From Cyclobacterium marinum DSM 745 (lineage in GTDB: Bacteria; Bacteroidota; Bacteroidia; Cytophagales; Cyclobacteriaceae): a stretch of 64,000 bases of DNA. Below are positions 43,184 through 53,158 of this stretch, piece after piece (position 1 is the first letter of the stretch; each line of letters opens with the position of its first letter). A program made the translations under genes and the position numbers. Under the pieces are notes generated by a model, which was given only the letters and a program-made list of their open reading frames with translations, did not search any database and had not been told where the DNA came from. The stretch is taken from positions 1,240,001 through 1,304,000 of the forward strand of contig NC_015914.1 of NCBI RefSeq assembly GCF_000222485.1, given 5' to 3'.

Positions 43184-44297
43184 AGAAATAAGCAAACTTC
43201 GAAAACAGCTGCATCAGGCACCGGAAATTTCAGGAAAGGAAAAATACACTTCCCGTAAAATCAAGTCCTATTTCGAAGCTTTATCACCGGATGAAATTGT
43301 AGAAGACTTGGGCACACATGGTTTGGCCATAGTGTTCAATGGCAAAGATAAAGGACCAAGCACCCTGTTCAGGGCTGAGCTTGATGCTTTACCTATTACT
43401 GAGAATAACGACTTTAATTATAAAAGCAATATTCCGGGAGTAGCACACTCTTGCGGACATGATGGTCACATGGCCATACTTTGTGGGATTGGCATGACAA
43501 TAAGTAAGCAAAGACCAAAAAAAGGAAGGGTAATCTTATTGTTCCAACCTGCAGAAGAAACAGGTATGGGGGCAAAAGAAGTTATCGAGTCCCCACACTA
43601 TCAAAAAATAAAGCCGGATTATGCCTTTGCATTGCATAACCTTCCCGGATATCCTTTGGGAGAAGTGGTATTAAAAGAAGGAGCATTTACGGCTGCTTCC
43701 AAAGGCATGATCATTGCTTTAAAGGGCAAAACAAGTCATGCCGCTCACCCGGAGGATGCCATAAGTCCCGCAAATGCTATTTGTCAGTTGATTTCTGGAT
43801 TACAAGAGCTCCCAAAACAGATGCCTGGCTTTTCTCTTGTGACTATTATTCATGCCCAACTGGGTGAAGTAGCTTTTGGCACCACACCCGGAGAAGCCAA
43901 AGTGATGGCTACCCTTCGGACTTTTGACAATGATATCATGACAAGTTTGACGGAAAGGGCTTGTTCAATATCAAGAAAAATAGCTGCAGACCAAGGTTTA
44001 AAATGTTCCATCAGTTTCACTGAAGAGTTTCAAGTGGTGGAAAACGATACAGATGCCGGAGAATTGGTAAATGAAGCAGTAGAGCATTTGAAATTAGCAA
44101 AAAGTTATGCTAATGAACCGTTTAGGTGGTCTGAAGATTTTGGAGTTTTATCAGCTACTACCCAAAGCTATCTTTTTGGTCTAGGCTCGGGAAAAAATCA
44201 TCCCCAGCTACATGAAAACAGCTATGACTTCCCTGATGAATTATTACCTATAGGTGTCGATATATTTTGCACAATTATTCAAAGATTAAATCATTAA
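43167..44297 (+). CDS. M20D-family amidohydrolase
   Basis: About 376 residues, a zinc amidohydrolase of the M20D group (N-acyl-amino-acid/hippurate hydrolases). Metal ligands are seen in VAHSCGHDGHMAIL (Cys-Gly-His-Asp), FQPAEETGMGAKEV (Glu-Glu), and HNLPGYPLGEV; the late His is in GSGKNHPQLHEN. The catalytic dimerisation domain is between. The start is uncertain: TTG at 43128, ATG at 43146 or ATG at 43167; the last gives MNSIIKEISKLRKQLHQAPEIS, the usual opening, and overlaps the M23-like gene by 17 bp. It is 3 bp before alr, so all three genes form an operon. Confidence 0.9.
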   Translation: MNSIIKEISKLRKQLHQAPEISGKEKYTSRKIKSYFEALSPDEIVEDLGTHGLAIVFNGKDKGPSTLFRAELDALPITENNDFNYKSNIPGVAHSCGHDGHMAILCGIGMTISKQRPKKGRVILLFQPAEETGMGAKEVIESPHYQKIKPDYAFALHNLPGYPLGEVVLKEGAFTAASKGMIIALKGKTSHAAHPEDAISPANAICQLISGLQELPKQMPGFSLVTIIHAQLGEVAFGTTPGEAKVMATLRTFDNDIMTSLTERACSISRKIAADQGLKCSISFTEEFQVVENDTDAGELVNEAVEHLKLAKSYANEPFRWSEDFGVLSATTQSYLFGLGSGKNHPQLHENSYDFPDELLPIGVDIFCTIIQRLNH

Positions 44298-44300
44298 AAA

Positions 44301-45455
44301 ATGGAGCACACCTCATTCCTAGCGATTAGCAAAAGTGCATATAGTAATAATATACGGTTTATAAAAAGTCAAATAGGTGATAATGTAACGATCTCTTCAG
44401 TAATTAAGGGTAATGCTTACGGTCACGGAATAGAAAACATCGTAAAAATCGCTGAAAATGTAGGCATAAGACATTTTAGTGCTTTTAGTACAGATGAGGC
44501 CATCAGGGCTAAAAATTCCTCGAAAAAGAACAGCCAGATTATGGTAATGGGGATGGTAGAAAATGAAAACCTCCCCTATTTAATTGATAATGGAATAAGC
44601 TTTTATTGCTTTGAAATGGATAGACTAGAAGCAGCCATTAAGAAAAGTAAAGAACTGGGAATAAAAGCAAAAATTCATATTGAGGTGGAAACAGGTTTTC
44701 ATCGAACCGGTTTTGAATGGGACGAGAAGGAAGAACTATTGGCTAGTTTGGAAGAAAATAGCGATCACTTACAACTATGCGGTCTATGCACCCACTATGC
44801 CGGAGCAGAAAGTGTCGCCAATTATGTTAGGATACAGAATCAGATCAAGCAATACCATAAGTTCAAAGATTGGTTCAATAGCAAGGGGGTTCACTTTGAT
44901 CGCTACCACACTGCTTGTTCAGCAGCCTCACTAAGTTACCCCGAAACCATCATGGATATGGTGAGAATTGGAATTGCACAGTATGGTTTTTGGCCAAGTC
45001 AGGAGACCTATATGTTTAAATTTAAGCAACTGGCACCAAACAAAAAGAATCCGCTCAGGAGGCTCATTAGCTGGAAAAGCCAAGTTATGAGTCTGAAAAA
45101 AATTAAAATAGGTGATTTTATAGGGTATGGTAACAGCTATATGGCGTCTAGGGACATGCTTATTGCTCAGGTACCGGTAGGGTATTGCCACGGGTTTGGT
45201 AGAAGTTTAAGTAATCTGGGGAAGGTTTTAATACATGGAAAGGTGCTTTCTGTGGTTGGTAATGTAACCATGAATACCATCTCTGTAGATGTCACAGACC
45301 TTAAAGAAGTAAATAAGGGAGACGAAGTTGTGATTATCGGCCGCCAAAAAAGAAATGAAATTACTGTTGCCTCTTTTGGGGAGTCCACCCAACAAGTCAA
45401 TTATGAATTATTGACCAGACTTCCTCATGATATTCCAAGAAAAATTGTTACATAA
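44301..45455 (+). CDS. alr: Alanine racemase
   Basis: A 384-residue fold-type III PLP racemase. The PLP lysine is in SSVIKGNAYGHGIEN (K36 region), and the second catalytic residue, Tyr, in the GDFIGYGNSYMA region. HIEVETGFHRTGFEWDE and VTMNTISVDVT are typical. It gives D-alanine for peptidoglycan; being in an operon with M20D and M23-like genes, it may be a second, specialised racemase (inference). It lacks the MurF fusion found in some Bacteroidota. Confidence 0.9.
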   Translation: MEHTSFLAISKSAYSNNIRFIKSQIGDNVTISSVIKGNAYGHGIENIVKIAENVGIRHFSAFSTDEAIRAKNSSKKNSQIMVMGMVENENLPYLIDNGISFYCFEMDRLEAAIKKSKELGIKAKIHIEVETGFHRTGFEWDEKEELLASLEENSDHLQLCGLCTHYAGAESVANYVRIQNQIKQYHKFKDWFNSKGVHFDRYHTACSAASLSYPETIMDMVRIGIAQYGFWPSQETYMFKFKQLAPNKKNPLRRLISWKSQVMSLKKIKIGDFIGYGNSYMASRDMLIAQVPVGYCHGFGRSLSNLGKVLIHGKVLSVVGNVTMNTISVDVTDLKEVNKGDEVVIIGRQKRNEITVASFGESTQQVNYELLTRLPHDIPRKIVT

Positions 45456-45534
45456 TTCATTTTTAGAATGGTGTTTGTGGTAGTATACTAAAAGTGGATT
45501 TTAATCCCTTATGTATAACCAAACCCATTTTACA

Positions 45535-45939
45535 ATGAATTTATATTTTAAATCGAGTCTTGTTCTATTAATAGCTGTTTTCTTATTTTCATGCCATTCA
45601 GAACCTGTAGAATTAGCTGATCATGACTGGAAGGTTACAGATCTCTCCGGATCTCCTGCAAGCAAAAGTGAATTGGCAAAACTCTCTTTAGAGTTTAAAG
45701 ATGGAAAAGAAATCGGTGGATTTGCAGGCTGCAACAATTTTAGGGGAGGAGCGACCTACAATCAGGAACAGATTCAGTTTTCGACTTTATACACAGACAA
45801 TAGGTCCTGTAAACTTGAGCAATTGGAACAAAGGTTTTTATCCAATCTAGAATCCAGTAAGCAATACTCCTATTACGCAGGTAAACTCATTTTACAAGAT
45901 GAAAGTGGGAATATACTTGTAGAACTGGAGCAATTATAA
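45535..45939 (+). CDS. META-domain lipoprotein (HslJ-like)
   Basis: A 134-residue lipoprotein; MNLYFKSSLVLLIAVFLFSC gives a clean lipobox, so I start at 45535 rather than 45511. The META domain is seen in DHDWKVTDLSGSPAS, GGFAGCNNFRGGATY and LEQRFLSNLESSKQYSYYAGKLILQDESG. Such proteins occur in stress-linked envelope functions, but the specific role is unknown. It converges with purU. Confidence 0.88.
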   Translation: MNLYFKSSLVLLIAVFLFSCHSEPVELADHDWKVTDLSGSPASKSELAKLSLEFKDGKEIGGFAGCNNFRGGATYNQEQIQFSTLYTDNRSCKLEQLEQRFLSNLESSKQYSYYAGKLILQDESGNILVELEQL

Positions 45940-46023
45940 TAATGCCCTATGGCATTTCAGACAGGGCACTCCCAAAGGGCTATAAATTTTGGCACCGGAT
46001 TAAAAAATCCTTTTTTGCCTAGA

Positions 46024-46878
46024 TTAGTTAAAAATAATTGTGCGATTGCCCACCACTTGAATTTTTCTTGCCAAATGGTATTTGATAGCTTTGGAAAGCA
46101 CGACCTTTTCCACATCCTGACCTATTTGCACCAATTCGTCAATCGTATTGTGATGGCGAACCCTAGCTACATCCTGTTCAATAATAGGTCCTGCATCTAG
46201 TTCTTCGGTAACGTAGTGGGCAGTAGCGCCAATAATTTTAACCCCTCGCTTATAGGCTGCATGGTAGGGTTTTGCCCCTACGAAAGCAGGTAAAAATGAA
46301 TGGTGAATATTGATAATATTGTTGGGGAAGTTATTAATAAAGTCGCCGGATAAAATCTGCATGTATCTGGCCAAAACAACAAAATCAACTTGATGCTCTT
46401 TCATAAGCTCAAGCTGTCTTTTCTCTTGGGTAAATTTGTTCTCCTTGGTAACAGGCAAATGATAATAAGGTATTCCAAAAGCTTTCACTACAGGCTCTAA
46501 ATCCGGGTGATTGGAAATAACCAAAGGAATCTCCACATTGAATTGTCCGGAATAATACCGACTCAATATATCAAAAAGACAATGAGACAATTTAGAAACA
46601 AAAAGTGCCATTTTAGGTTTCGGGAAATTGAATGACAGGGAATATTGCATTTCATATTTGAACCCTACATTTTTCTTAAATTCTTCTAAAATGGAGTCTT
46701 TTTCTATGGCAAAAGTTTCCAGTTCCCACTCAGCACGCATAAAAAAATCACCTAATTCCTCGTCAATGTACTGATCTACAGCTAATATATTCCCATTGTT
46801 CTCATATAGAAATTGGGAAACGGCGGCAACTATACCTTTATTATCCTTACATTGTACAATTAAAATGGCTGTATGCAT
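46024..46878 (-). CDS. purU: Formyltetrahydrofolate deformylase
   Basis: A 284-residue PurU: an N-terminal ACT domain (ILIVQCKDNKGIVAAVSQFLYENNGNI) followed by a formyltransferase fold with the catalytic Asn-His-Asp set in NIHHSFLPAFVGAKPYHAAYKRGVK and HYVTEELDAGPIIEQ. It releases formate from 10-formyl-THF and balances one-carbon pools. glyA, another one-carbon gene, is 8.6 kb away and not co-transcribed. Confidence 0.95.
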   Translation of the reverse strand: MHTAILIVQCKDNKGIVAAVSQFLYENNGNILAVDQYIDEELGDFFMRAEWELETFAIEKDSILEEFKKNVGFKYEMQYSLSFNFPKPKMALFVSKLSHCLFDILSRYYSGQFNVEIPLVISNHPDLEPVVKAFGIPYYHLPVTKENKFTQEKRQLELMKEHQVDFVVLARYMQILSGDFINNFPNNIINIHHSFLPAFVGAKPYHAAYKRGVKIIGATAHYVTEELDAGPIIEQDVARVRHHNTIDELVQIGQDVEKVVLSKAIKYHLARKIQVVGNRTIIFN

Positions 46879-46925
46879 TTTGTTATAGTGCTATTGTGAT
46901 TGAATTTTTTATTAACTAGGGATTA

Positions 46926-49862
46926 TCAGTCAAGTAAAGCAACGATATCCTCCTGATTCAAGCTTTTAATAAAACTCTCTTCGGTACTAATCAGCTCTCC
47001 TGCAAGGGCCATTTTCCGCTCTTGAAGTTCCATTATTTTTTCTTCAACAGAATTACGGGTGATAAACTTATAAATAATCACTTTATTTTTTTGTCCTATT
47101 CGGTGTGCTCTATCAATGGCTTGGGCCTCTACGGCAGGATTCCACCAAGGATCCAGCATAAATACATATTCTGCTTTTGTTAAATTAAGCCCTACTCCTC
47201 CTGCTTTCAATGAAATCAGAAAAACTTTGATATTTGGGTTCTCTTGAAAGGAAGCCACTTCCTTTTGCCGATCTACTGTCGCTCCATCAAGATAGGCGAA
47301 AGGTATTTTTTCATCCTTAAGAAATTCCTTAACGATGCCAAGATGCTTTACAAATTGACTAAATATTAACACTTTATGACCTTCACTGACAGTAGATTTC
47401 ACCATATGAGAAATGTCTTCCAATTTCCCCGAATCTCCAGCATAATTATCATCGGCCATTTTAGGATGATTGGCCATTTGCCTCAATTGAGTTAGTCCAC
47501 GCAATAAAGTAAGGGATTTTTGGGATTTACCCAACATACTGGCTTCATCAATAATCTTCTCTCTAAAATAGTTTTTTACATCTTCATAAGCCTGCTCTTG
47601 ATCAGGAGTCATTGAAGAATATTTCACGTTTACTACTTTTTCTGGCAGATCTGTAGCAACTTGAGATTTCAACCTTCTCAAAATAAAAGGCTTGATCATG
47701 GCATTGAGTTTCAAAATCTTATCTTTGTCGTTCTTTTTTTCAATGGGCAATAAAAACTGCTTTTTAAAAGCTGTTTGCCCTGCCAAAAGACCTCTATTAA
47801 TAAAATTCATCTGTGACCACAAATCCATTGTCCCATTTTCCACGGGTGTACCCGTTAGTATTAGTTTATGGTTACTTTTCAATTGAATCACAGCCTTGGA
47901 AATTATACTGTCTGGATTTTTTATAGCCTGACTTTCATCGAGAATAATGTAATTGAAATAAAATTCATTGAGAATGTTTATATCTAATCTTGTAATTCCA
48001 TAGGAAGTAAGCACTAAATCATAGCGTTCAAAAAGCCTACAATCCTTAATTCGCTGGGTTCCTGTATATATTAATATTTTTAATTTGGGCGTAAATTTTC
48101 TTGCTTCAAGCTCCCAGTTGTAAATCAAGGAAGTTGGCATAACCAGCAATGAGGTAGTACCTTCCGAGCGCTCCTTCTCCATGGCTAATAAGGCCAATGT
48201 CTGAACGGTCTTACCCAGTCCCATATCATCTGCCAGACAACCACCAAAGTTGTATTCATTGAGGAATCGCATCCAGTTGTACCCTGCTTTTTGATAGGGT
48301 CTTAAGGTTCCCTTAAAATAGCTAGACAATTCATAATCGTCAATTGTAGAAAAGTCCTTTAACTTGTTTAATCTCTCACTTAGACCGAGTTTAAGCAGAT
48401 TTCCCTTTTCCAGCTCTTGTGCCAAGGCTATATGGTGTTTTTTTAATTTGTATTTCCCATCCTCATTCTGTTCGTCTTCAATAAATGAAAAAATCTCCCC
48501 ATAATTCACAAACCATGATTTTGGAATGATCCCAACTTCTTTATTTGGCAATTCTATTTCTGACTTCCCCTTAAGCAATAACTTCTTGAATTTTTGAAAG
48601 GATATTTCATAGTCACCAAAAGATATGACTGCCTCTACATCAAACCAGTCAATTTTCTCTTTTATATTAACAGAAATCTTGGCGGTACCCATAAAATATT
48701 TCTTCCCGCTGTCGCTGGTTGTTTGTTTAATTTTTATTCCCAAATCTTCCAGCTGGGGTCTATTATTAATTATCCAATCATAGGCTTCCCGTTTGGGCAT
48801 TGACTGTCTCCCTACACGAACTGCCAGTCCATTGTTTTTCAAAAAATCTCCGTAGAAGCTTTCCTTTTTTAAATTTCTGACAACTTTATAAAAGACATAT
48901 TCATCACCAATTTTCTCAATCTCAACATTGGTAGGTTTGACTTGGTCTGCTCTAAAAGAATAATCTCCATAATGATACCTTAGATCAAATACCATTTTTT
49001 CTTCATCTTCATCAGCGATCTTTTTTCCAAACATATCCACTGTAGGATTCCTTGGCAACTCGCCCAGATACAATACAGGTTCAGGATTGTCTCGTGCTAC
49101 TTTTATTTCAAACCCTTTGGCATACACATCGAATGAAGCGACAAGTTGAGTGACAAACTTGCGGTAATAAGAATCTTCAACTTTTCGGGGAATGACAATA
49201 AACCTTTTGTTTAAAAAAGGCCTCAATTTTTTCCCATCTACAGCTTTTTCAAAGCTCACTAACATGGAATCAACTACCAACCAAGCAGGTTGGTGGCAAA
49301 TTAAATAACTGCCTTTATACTGCCACTCCAACTTTTCGCCTTGGTATTTTATTGTAGGAAAGTAGTGGGTATTTTCTTCATTTCTTCTAAAATGAAATAA
49401 TACGGAAGCTTTTTCAGGCATAATGGCTATTTCTTTCCATACAGGATTTCCATCATTTCCCATTTCAAAAAGCCGCTTGTTTTGGATTTTATCCAAAATC
49501 TTGGCCCTTGTAATTTCAAGTTTACCTTCTATTAGTTTCTGAACTTCCTTGTTAGACTGGGTCACATGATCTTTATCAAAGACCTTCCTTAAAAACTCTT
49601 TAGGCTTGGTATTTTTTACATTGTACTTTTTGACAATGGCTTCCTGCTGCATGCTATCCATCAGCTTAATTAATTCCAAGTCGGTATCATCTAGCCCTTC
49701 CCCAAACTCTCTTGCATTTTGATAAGAAATATTCTGGTAAGCAAATGACAATCTTCCTTTCTCATCCAATTGGATAGCAAAAGATTCAAAAAGAATCCCC
49801 AATAACTCGTGGTTAAATAGGGAATAAACGATTTCAAATGGCTTATCTGAAGCTACTTTCAT
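46926..49862 (-). CDS. SNF2-family DEAD/DEAH-like helicase (HepA-like)
   Basis: A 978-residue SNF2-type ATPase. The C-terminal half has the motor: motif I LADDMGLGKTVQTLAL, motif II ILDESQAIKNP (DESQ in place of DEAH), the SAT-like TGTPVEN, and motifs V-VI LKAGGVGLNLT and AQAIDRAHRIGQ. The N-terminal 500 residues are a beta-rich, mostly unrecognised region, with a SWIM-free layout typical of bacterial SNF2 proteins of Bacteroidota. The action on DNA or transcription complexes is inferred from the family. No phage-defence partner genes are adjacent. Confidence 0.92.
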   Translation of the reverse strand: MKVASDKPFEIVYSLFNHELLGILFESFAIQLDEKGRLSFAYQNISYQNAREFGEGLDDTDLELIKLMDSMQQEAIVKKYNVKNTKPKEFLRKVFDKDHVTQSNKEVQKLIEGKLEITRAKILDKIQNKRLFEMGNDGNPVWKEIAIMPEKASVLFHFRRNEENTHYFPTIKYQGEKLEWQYKGSYLICHQPAWLVVDSMLVSFEKAVDGKKLRPFLNKRFIVIPRKVEDSYYRKFVTQLVASFDVYAKGFEIKVARDNPEPVLYLGELPRNPTVDMFGKKIADEDEEKMVFDLRYHYGDYSFRADQVKPTNVEIEKIGDEYVFYKVVRNLKKESFYGDFLKNNGLAVRVGRQSMPKREAYDWIINNRPQLEDLGIKIKQTTSDSGKKYFMGTAKISVNIKEKIDWFDVEAVISFGDYEISFQKFKKLLLKGKSEIELPNKEVGIIPKSWFVNYGEIFSFIEDEQNEDGKYKLKKHHIALAQELEKGNLLKLGLSERLNKLKDFSTIDDYELSSYFKGTLRPYQKAGYNWMRFLNEYNFGGCLADDMGLGKTVQTLALLAMEKERSEGTTSLLVMPTSLIYNWELEARKFTPKLKILIYTGTQRIKDCRLFERYDLVLTSYGITRLDINILNEFYFNYIILDESQAIKNPDSIISKAVIQLKSNHKLILTGTPVENGTMDLWSQMNFINRGLLAGQTAFKKQFLLPIEKKNDKDKILKLNAMIKPFILRRLKSQVATDLPEKVVNVKYSSMTPDQEQAYEDVKNYFREKIIDEASMLGKSQKSLTLLRGLTQLRQMANHPKMADDNYAGDSGKLEDISHMVKSTVSEGHKVLIFSQFVKHLGIVKEFLKDEKIPFAYLDGATVDRQKEVASFQENPNIKVFLISLKAGGVGLNLTKAEYVFMLDPWWNPAVEAQAIDRAHRIGQKNKVIIYKFITRNSVEEKIMELQERKMALAGELISTEESFIKSLNQEDIVALLD

Positions 49863-49960
49863 TAAAACAAGATTTAAACTAAATGGTGCTTTTTTAAAAA
49901 TTGGCAGTTTGCAAATTACAGAATTATTTAAAAGAAATAAATAAATACTGCATTTAAACC

Positions 49961-51184
49961 TTACAGATGAAGGGTAGTCTTCACTTTAGATGCAATCAAA
50001 GCCGGTCTATACGAGGCTATGATGGTGATTATTACTACACTAACACTTGTATATAAAAAATCTGTCCATTGCATTTTCACAGGATAAGCGTCTACCACCG
50101 ACGAAGTCACACCCAGCGATACCAATCCATAATTGTCTTGGACCCAACAAATCAAAAATCCTAAAACCAGGCCAACCAAAGCTCCTGAAAAAGCAATGAT
50201 TGCACCTTCTTTTAAATAGATGGAACGTATCAATTTCTTTGTCCCTCCCATGGCCAAAATAACGGCTATGTCTTTTTTCTTCTCTATAGCAAGCATACTC
50301 AATGAGAAAAATATATTGAAGGATGCCACGGCCAAAATAAAAGTAAGGGTAAGGAACACAAATAGTTTTTCCAACCTAATGGTCATCAATAGACTTGCGT
50401 GTTGCTCATCACTATCTTGTACTACAAACGCTTCTCCTAGTAATTGTCTAAGTTCGGTCTTCACTTTTTGAACATTGTAATCCGGAGAAACCATTATTTC
50501 CAAACCTGTTCTTCGATTCCCGTACTCCAATAATTTGGAAGCAAAGCTCAAAGGAACGATCAAATATTCATCATCGATTTGCTTTTCAACACTAAAAATA
50601 CCTGCAGGCTGGATCACTTCCCGATTGTACATACTTGAGGGGTCAATGCTTCCTGACTTCGGATCCTTGGGATAAAACACCTGGATCAGCTCAAATTCAT
50701 TATCCAGGTTAAGTAATAAAAAATATGACAGCCCTCGCCCAATCAAAGCCCTTGGTTTCTTTTCCTCTCCCAAGCTCATTTCCCCACTAAGATAGCCTGC
50801 TTTAAACCTATCTTGTGCAATAAAATTATCTGAAACTCCTTTTAATGTGGCCACCACCTGATGATCTCCGTATCGTACCAATGCATTGTCTTCGATTACT
50901 TCAGTTAGAATCTCCACGCCTTCTATGGCTTCAATTTGCTCAATAAAGACATCATCTACTTCAAAAGACTTGCCTTCCAACGGCATCACCTTTAGATCAG
51001 CATCAAAGGAGGCATACAAGCCTTTGATCAAATCCTCTAAGCCATTAAAGACTGACAACACTACCACCAAGGCCATGGTCCCCACAGCAACGCCTACCAT
51101 CGATATTCTCGACAAAACGGTGATAAAATTTTTCTTGGCTTTACTTTTAAAATACCTTGATGCTATAAAATAGGAGAGATTCAA
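49961..51184 (-). CDS. FtsX/LolC-E-type ABC transporter permease
   Basis: A 407-residue permease with an N-terminal helix (FITVLSRISMVGVAVGTMALVVVLSVF), a large periplasmic domain (about 50-265) and three C-terminal helices with the FtsX-like end (VAVILAMGGTKKLIRSIYLKEGAIIAFSGALVGLVLGF). This layout fits LolC/LolE (lipoprotein release) or MacB-like systems. No cognate ATPase lies adjacent. Substrate is probably lipoproteins, but this is inferred from family size and form. rbfA is upstream on the same strand. Confidence 0.88.
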   Translation of the reverse strand: MNLSYFIASRYFKSKAKKNFITVLSRISMVGVAVGTMALVVVLSVFNGLEDLIKGLYASFDADLKVMPLEGKSFEVDDVFIEQIEAIEGVEILTEVIEDNALVRYGDHQVVATLKGVSDNFIAQDRFKAGYLSGEMSLGEEKKPRALIGRGLSYFLLLNLDNEFELIQVFYPKDPKSGSIDPSSMYNREVIQPAGIFSVEKQIDDEYLIVPLSFASKLLEYGNRRTGLEIMVSPDYNVQKVKTELRQLLGEAFVVQDSDEQHASLLMTIRLEKLFVFLTLTFILAVASFNIFFSLSMLAIEKKKDIAVILAMGGTKKLIRSIYLKEGAIIAFSGALVGLVLGFLICWVQDNYGLVSLGVTSSVVDAYPVKMQWTDFLYTSVSVVIITIIASYRPALIASKVKTTLHL

Positions 51185-51257
51185 TGCTTGATTTAATTAG
51201 CCTTGTTGATTTTTCAATAAAATTCTTAAAAATGAAAATATTAACCCATACTTACAA

Positions 51258-51644
51258 CTAAATGTTTTCATCGTCATCTTCATCTTCTTCCGGGGCTTCG
51301 GGGATGTCAAGTTTAGAGATCACAGCATCCATATGTTGAGCGTACGCAGCAGACTCATCCAAGAAGAAGGCCAATTCAGGAATAACCCTTACTGATTTAC
51401 CAATTCTTCTCCCTAAAAATTTTCGGATTTGGCTCTTGTTATCATCCACTTTATCAATCAATTCTGCAGGATCAGCCAACAAGAAACTCAAATTAATTTT
51501 TGCCAATCCCAAGTCAGGACTCATTAAAACACGGGTCACTGTGACCATCGCCTTATCCACAATAGGCCTTCCCTCTTTCTGAAAAATCTCGCCCAACTCC
51601 TTTTGGATCAACTTAGAATATTTTTGTTGTCTTTTACTTTCCAT
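51258..51644 (-). CDS. rbfA: Ribosome-binding factor A
   Basis: A 128-residue RbfA: KH-like fold with ESKRQQKYSKLIQKELGEIF at the start, VTVTRVLMSPDLGLAKINLSFL in the middle and RIGKSVRVIPELAFFLDESAAYAQHMDAVISKL. It helps 16S rRNA 5' processing on the 30S subunit. The acidic end (APEEDEDDDENI) is lineage-like. It is followed by the LolC/E-like gene with a 73-bp gap. Confidence 0.93.
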   Translation of the reverse strand: MESKRQQKYSKLIQKELGEIFQKEGRPIVDKAMVTVTRVLMSPDLGLAKINLSFLLADPAELIDKVDDNKSQIRKFLGRRIGKSVRVIPELAFFLDESAAYAQHMDAVISKLDIPEAPEEDEDDDENI

Positions 51645-51729
51645 TTTTAAATATTTAATCGTTACAAATTTAGTGAAATATACGGGTAACCTTTAATTTC
51701 GTAAATTGAGTTTAAAATAAATATAGACC

Positions 51730-53136
51730 TTGCTGGAATTTTTCAAAATTAATGACCCGTTTCGAATGATAGGAATTCTAATCCTTTTCATTCTATTACA
51801 AACACCCTACTATTTAATGGAGATTCCTACATTGCAACCGGAATTTATCTGGAAACTCTTAGGGCAACAAATCAATTCAGGAGATATACCCTATGTGGCT
51901 ATCATTGACAATACCGGTCCATTATCAGCTATGGTTTATTGGTTCAATGATATCCTATTTTCTAACTCATGGCTCTCCTTCCGTATGATTGCATCAGCCA
52001 TCATTTTTTTCCAAGTATTTTATACCAATCATATGTTCATTGAAAACAATGCTTATGATGAATCCAATTATCTCCCGGCATTTTTTATGCTGTTGTTGTA
52101 CCAGCTTTCTTTTGACTTCATGACCCTCTCCCCTGCTTTAATGGGGAGCACATTTGTTCTGTTGGCCCTTTCAAAATTATTAAGTCAAACCTCAGTCAAT
52201 ACAAACACCGTACCTTCTGTCCTACTTATGGGGATATATGCGGGAATTGCCTTTTGTTTTCATTTTCCTTACCTATTATTTTTACCCCTATTAATTTTTT
52301 CAGGATTACTTATAAATGGATTTTCCTTTCAACAACTCGCACTTATTCTGACAGCATTTTTATTACCTACAGCCTTCTGTGCCTTGTTTTTCTTTTGGCA
52401 TGACGCCTTATCAAACTTTATAGAAATGTATTTTACGCTAGCCTTAAAGCTGGAAAAAATCTACCATGTCACCTACAAAGATCTCGGCTATATATTTATG
52501 TTGCCTTTACTCATCGCAATCATGGGATATTTGAAAAACAATATCCTAAGAAGGTTGACAGTCAATCAACAAAAACAAAATCAATTGTTTTTGCTTTTCC
52601 TTATTTTTAATATAGGAATGTTTTTTTTAATGGATAGGGTTAGTCCCTTCCAATTTATTAGCATCATTCCGGTTTTGACTTATTTTATCACACATTTTTT
52701 CTCCATTGCAAAAACCAAACTTGTGCAAAACGTATTGGGATATAGTTTATTCCTAATACTCCCTTTAATGGGATACAGTTGGACCTTCTATTTGCTTAAC
52801 GACAACTCTTTTAGCAGTTATAAACTGGAAAACGTAGGGACTTACGGTATTCCTGGCAATGAGAAAGTAATGGTTTTGGGTAATGACCTAGCTCCCTATC
52901 AGCACACAAACATGGCCAGCCCATACCTTAATTTTAGGCTTACGGAAATCTATTTTGAAAAGATGGGGAAAATGCAAAGAAAGACAAGGTTTTACCGAGA
53001 CCTTAAAAAAGAGCAACCGACAATCATTATTGATGAGGCCGGTGTATTCGATGATTGGGTCAAGGATCTTCCAAAAATAAAACCCCTATACACCAGATCT
53101 AATAATGGTCTGATATATAGGGGTAATCAGGAATAA
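51730..53136 (+). CDS. Polytopic membrane protein of unknown function
   Basis: A 468-residue protein with about ten to twelve membrane helices up to about residue 360, then a soluble C-terminal domain of about 100 residues (VMVLGNDLAPYQHTNMASPYLNF...IIIDEAGVFDDWVKDLP). The layout is that of a GT-C-like or O-antigen-related membrane protein; FIWKLLGQQINSGDIPYVAIIDNTGPL near the start may be an extracytoplasmic loop. I do not recognise the family. It appears to start at TTG (51730); an ATG at 51766 would lose the first 12 residues. It is divergent from rbfA. Confidence 0.75.
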   Translation: MLEFFKINDPFRMIGILILFILLQTPYYLMEIPTLQPEFIWKLLGQQINSGDIPYVAIIDNTGPLSAMVYWFNDILFSNSWLSFRMIASAIIFFQVFYTNHMFIENNAYDESNYLPAFFMLLLYQLSFDFMTLSPALMGSTFVLLALSKLLSQTSVNTNTVPSVLLMGIYAGIAFCFHFPYLLFLPLLIFSGLLINGFSFQQLALILTAFLLPTAFCALFFFWHDALSNFIEMYFTLALKLEKIYHVTYKDLGYIFMLPLLIAIMGYLKNNILRRLTVNQQKQNQLFLLFLIFNIGMFFLMDRVSPFQFISIIPVLTYFITHFFSIAKTKLVQNVLGYSLFLILPLMGYSWTFYLLNDNSFSSYKLENVGTYGIPGNEKVMVLGNDLAPYQHTNMASPYLNFRLTEIYFEKMGKMQRKTRFYRDLKKEQPTIIIDEAGVFDDWVKDLPKIKPLYTRSNNGLIYRGNQE

Positions 53137-53158
53137 ACCTGAAATCTTTATTTAATTA

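Noticed and set aside
45943..45968. TGCCCT/AGGGCA pairing between the META-domain gene and purU
   Set aside because: Only a 6-bp stem with a long loop and no T run; too weak for a terminator.
46926..49862. SNF2 helicase as part of an anti-phage defence system
   Set aside because: No nuclease, methylase or other defence partner gene is adjacent; neighbours are purU and a LolC/E-like permease.
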